In this document: positions 30,855-33,035 of the stretch, piece after piece
Layout: every line of letters begins with the position of its first letter
Numbering within the stretch: the stretch's first letter is position 1
NCBI RefSeq assembly: GCF_000719335.1
Contig: NZ_JOGB01000074.1
Span: forward strand, 1-33,035
DNA from: Streptomyces sp. NRRL S-87
GTDB lineage: Bacteria > Actinomycetota > Actinomycetes > Streptomycetales > Streptomycetaceae
Reading direction: 5' to 3'
DNA length: 33,035 nt
Position numbers and translations under genes: made by a program
The notes under the pieces: generated by a model
Told to the model about the DNA's origin: nothing
Database searches by the model: none
Seen by the model: only the letters and a program-made list of their open reading frames with translations

Positions 30855-31964
30855 TCACTTGGCGCCGAGCCCGGCGTCCCCCGCGGCGGGCCGGCCCGCC
30901 GCCGTGAACACCTTGTTGAGCAGGGTCAGGTCGACGATCCCGTCGAGCTTCGGGTTCTTGAGCAGGCCCGCGGCGACCGCGTGCTCGGCCCCGGCCCGCA
31001 GGGTGTCGGACAGCGGGTCGTCGATGAACTCGATGCTCGCCCAGGCGGGGTCGAGGATGGCCGGCGGCAGGGCGTTGCCCGTGTCGGCCTTGATCTTCAG
31101 GTTGGCGTCCGCCTTCGCCTTCGCCGGGTCGGCCTTGATGAAGGCGTTGGTCGCCACCGAGCCGCGCAGCACGGCCTCGACCACGTCGGGGTGCGCGGTG
31201 AGGAACTTCTGCGAGACGATGATGTTGGTGGTCACGAACTTGCCGCCGGGCCACTGCGTCTTCTCGTCCAGCAGGACCTTCGCGCCGAGGGTGACCAGCC
31301 GGGAGGCGGTCGGCTCGGGCACCCAGGCGCCGTCGACGGAGCCGGACTTGTAGGCCTCCGGCACCACCTTGTTCTCGGTGCGGATGACGTTGACGTCACC
31401 CTTGCCGGAGGCCGCGTCCACCTTGAAGCCCCGGCCGTGCAGGTAGTTGAGGAGGGCGACGTCCTGGGTGCCGCCCAGCTGCGGGCTGGCGAGGTTCTTG
31501 CCCTTCAGGTCGTCCAGCGAGCGGATCCTCTTCGGGTTGACGACCAGCTTGACGCCGCCGGAGGCCGAGCCGCCGATGATCCGCAGGGAGGTGCCGTGCG
31601 ACTTGACGTAGCCGTTGATCGCCGAGTTCGGGCCGATCCAGCCGATGTCGATCGAACCGGCGTTGAGCGCCTCGATCTCGGCCGGGCCGGCGTTGAAGAA
31701 CTGGGACTTGATCCTGGTCGCCCCGAGCTCCTTCTGGAGGAACCCGTCCTGCAGGCCCACCAGGGCGGTGCCGTGCGTGAGGTTCGGGAAGTAGCCGATC
31801 TTCACGGTGTCGGCGGAGAGCTTCGCACCCGAGACGCCCGCGGCCTGTTCCACCGGCGTGTCGTCGGCGCTGGCGCCGTAGCCACAGCCCGTCAGCATTC
31901 CGGCCGCCGCGGTCACTGCGGTGGCTGCCATGGCCACGCGTCCGATCATCCGGTGGTTCTGCAT
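30855..31964 (-). CDS. ssuA: Sulfonate-type ABC substrate-binding lipoprotein
   Basis: The 369-residue protein has a lipoprotein signal: basic start (MQNHRMIGR), hydrophobic core and lipobox L-T-G-C with Cys27 or so as the lipid-bearing residue, placing it outside the membrane. The mature part follows the SsuA/NMT1-like pattern: KIGYFPNLTHGTALVGLQDGFLQKELGA, FNAGPAEIEALNAGSIDIGWIGPNSAINGY and NPKRIRSLDDLKGKNLASPQLGGTQD. The ligand is probably an aliphatic sulfonate. The ATG at 31964 shares its A with the TGA of cysN (TGATG), and AGGAGG lies ten bases upstream, so translation is coupled to sulfate activation. Confidence 0.88.
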   Translation of the reverse strand: MQNHRMIGRVAMAATAVTAAAGMLTGCGYGASADDTPVEQAAGVSGAKLSADTVKIGYFPNLTHGTALVGLQDGFLQKELGATRIKSQFFNAGPAEIEALNAGSIDIGWIGPNSAINGYVKSHGTSLRIIGGSASGGVKLVVNPKRIRSLDDLKGKNLASPQLGGTQDVALLNYLHGRGFKVDAASGKGDVNVIRTENKVVPEAYKSGSVDGAWVPEPTASRLVTLGAKVLLDEKTQWPGGKFVTTNIIVSQKFLTAHPDVVEAVLRGSVATNAFIKADPAKAKADANLKIKADTGNALPPAILDPAWASIEFIDDPLSDTLRAGAEHAVAAGLLKNPKLDGIVDLTLLNKVFTAAGRPAAGDAGLGAK

Positions 31965-33035
31965 CAGACCCAGTCCTCCTGGTTGGTGGGTGCGGCCGGG
32001 TGCCGCCGTACGGTTCCGAAGGGCTCGCCCGCCATGCCGGCGGCGAGGGTGGTGCCGTCGGCCGGGTCGATCAGCAGGAACGAGCCGGTCCGCCGGTTGT
32101 CGGCGTAGGGGTCGAGCGCGAGCGGCTCGGCCGTGCGGAGCACGACGTGGCCGATGTCGTTGACCTCGAGGCCCTCGGCGCCGGGGCGCCGCTCGAGCGT
32201 GCTGATGTCGATCCGGTACGAGATGTCCTTGACCACCGCGCGCACGGTGCGCGTCGTGTGCTTGAGCAGGACCTGCGCACCGACGTGCAGGGGGCGCTCG
32301 TTGAGGTGACAGACGCTCGCCTCGATGTCCTTGGTGGGCGCCGCGGCCGTGCCGGCCGCGATCAGGTCGCCGCGCGAGATGTCGATGTCGTCGGTGAGCC
32401 GGACGGTGACGGACTGCGGCGCCCAGGCCACCTCCGTCGAGGTGCCGAGCGCGTCGATGCCCGCGACGGTCGTGGTGCGGCCGGAGGGCAGCACGGTGAC
32501 GGCCTCGCCCACGCGCAGCACGCCGGAGGCGATCTGGCCGGCGTAGCCGCGGTAGTCGGGGTGCTCGGCGGTCTGCGGGCGGATCACGTACTGGACCGGG
32601 AAGCGGGCGGGCTCCTCCCGCGGGTCGCTGCCGACCGGGACGGTCTCCAGGTGCTCCAGCAGGGTCCGGCCGCCGTACCAGTCCATGTTGGCGGACGGCT
32701 CGACCACGTTGTCGCCGGCCAGCGCGGACAGCGGGATCGCCACGACGTTCTTGATGCCGAGCGTGGCGGCGTACGAGGTGAACTCCTCGGCGATCTTCGC
32801 GAAGGCGCACTCCTCGTAGCCCACCAGGTCCATCTTGTTGACGGCGAGGACGACGTGCGGGACGCGCAGCAGGGCGGCGACCGCGGTGTGCCGGCGGGTC
32901 TGCTCGACGACGCCGTTGCGGGCGTCGACGAGGACGACGGCGAGTTCGGCGGTGGAGGCGCCGGTGACCATGTTGCGGGTGTACTGCACGTGGCCGGGGG
33001 TGTCGGCGAGGATGAACCGGCGGCGGGCGGTGGCG
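31964..33035 (-). CDS. cysN: Sulfate adenylyltransferase subunit 1 (GTPase), partial
   Basis: The visible 356 residues run off the right edge, so the start and Walker A are missing. What remains is the GTPase domain from the G3 motif RFILADTPGHVQYTRNM, through the G4 motif NKMDLV, then two elongation-factor-like beta-barrels (LPSGRTTTVAGIDAL, RPLHVGAQVLLKHTTRTVRAVV). GVLRVGEAVTVLPSG is typical of CysN. With CysD it makes adenosine phosphosulfate from sulfate and ATP, driven by GTP. Partner cysD should lie just beyond the edge. It heads a coupled operon with the ssu importer and supports a sulfur-assimilation flank. Confidence 0.92.
   Translation of the reverse strand, partial: ATARRRFILADTPGHVQYTRNMVTGASTAELAVVLVDARNGVVEQTRRHTAVAALLRVPHVVLAVNKMDLVGYEECAFAKIAEEFTSYAATLGIKNVVAIPLSALAGDNVVEPSANMDWYGGRTLLEHLETVPVGSDPREEPARFPVQYVIRPQTAEHPDYRGYAGQIASGVLRVGEAVTVLPSGRTTTVAGIDALGTSTEVAWAPQSVTVRLTDDIDISRGDLIAAGTAAAPTKDIEASVCHLNERPLHVGAQVLLKHTTRTVRAVVKDISYRIDISTLERRPGAEGLEVNDIGHVVLRTAEPLALDPYADNRRTGSFLLIDPADGTTLAAGMAGEPFGTVRRHPAAPTNQEDWV

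Noticed and set aside
1..33035. tRNA or rRNA genes
   Set aside because: I saw no cloverleaf-like sequence with a conserved GTTCGA-type loop and CCA-end stem, and no rRNA-like segment.

Overview
The window is high-GC actinobacterial DNA, most probably Streptomyces. GC-biased third codon positions, GTG/TTG starts behind GGAGG-type ribosome sites, long perfect hairpin terminators without T-tracts, and a mycothiol-type DsbA-like protein all fit. It reads as accessory DNA carrying parts of specialised-metabolite clusters, bounded on the left by what may be an insertion-sequence end and on the right by conserved sulfur-assimilation genes.

Region 1 (1-2300): the 5' end of a possible IS30-type transposase gene, a VOC/glyoxalase-fold protein, and a secreted alpha/beta hydrolase of the tripeptidyl-aminopeptidase type whose nucleophile serine reads as aspartate.

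Region 2 (2319-15686) is the most interesting part. A 19-codon gene (5925-5984, MSDRDFIETRDAKQECSKW) has its own ribosome site and is followed by a perfect 16-bp hairpin. Behind it runs a tightly packed operon: HEAT/SUMF1-type protein, metallo-beta-lactamase-fold protein, serine esterase, glutamine-dependent asparagine synthetase, an unrecognised 365-aa protein that looks internally duplicated, aldehyde dehydrogenase, threonine-aldolase-type PLP enzyme, and a pyridoxamine-phosphate-oxidase-like protein. Just upstream lie a Fe(II)/2-oxoglutarate (PhyH) dioxygenase, an ATP-grasp ligase with a promoter that predicts a leaderless mRNA, and an MFS exporter. I infer a ribosomally templated peptide pathway with an unusually short precursor and no radical-SAM, lanthipeptide, lasso or YcaO enzyme in view. 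A possible chemical order is hydroxylation (PhyH), retro-aldol cleavage (aldolase), oxidation of the aldehyde (ALDH), amidation (AsnB), ligation (ATP-grasp) and export (MFS).

Region 3 (15887-24821) looks like tailoring genes of an aromatic or polyketide-type pathway: FAD aromatic hydroxylase, protoporphyrinogen-oxidase-like flavoenzyme, SDR, lone acyl carrier protein, NmrA-type reductase, DsbA-like protein, O-methyltransferase, AhpD/CMD-like protein lacking its cysteines, and a sulfotransferase-like P-loop protein. No ketosynthase is in the window. Two divergent promoter regions here share the exact palindrome GTTCAA-N17-TTGAAC, which suggests one regulator. A run of four long hairpins separates the hydroxylase from the flavoenzyme.

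Region 4 (24901-28984, minus strand): a small Cys/Trp-containing protein, an ABC exporter with fused membrane and ATPase domains, and a Tat-exported multicopper oxidase resembling phenoxazinone synthase.

Region 5 (29084-33035, minus strand): cysN (cut by the window edge), ssuA, ssuB and ssuC, a translationally coupled sulfate-activation and sulfonate-uptake operon that probably marks the chromosomal flank.

All functional names rest on motifs read by eye. No database search was possible.
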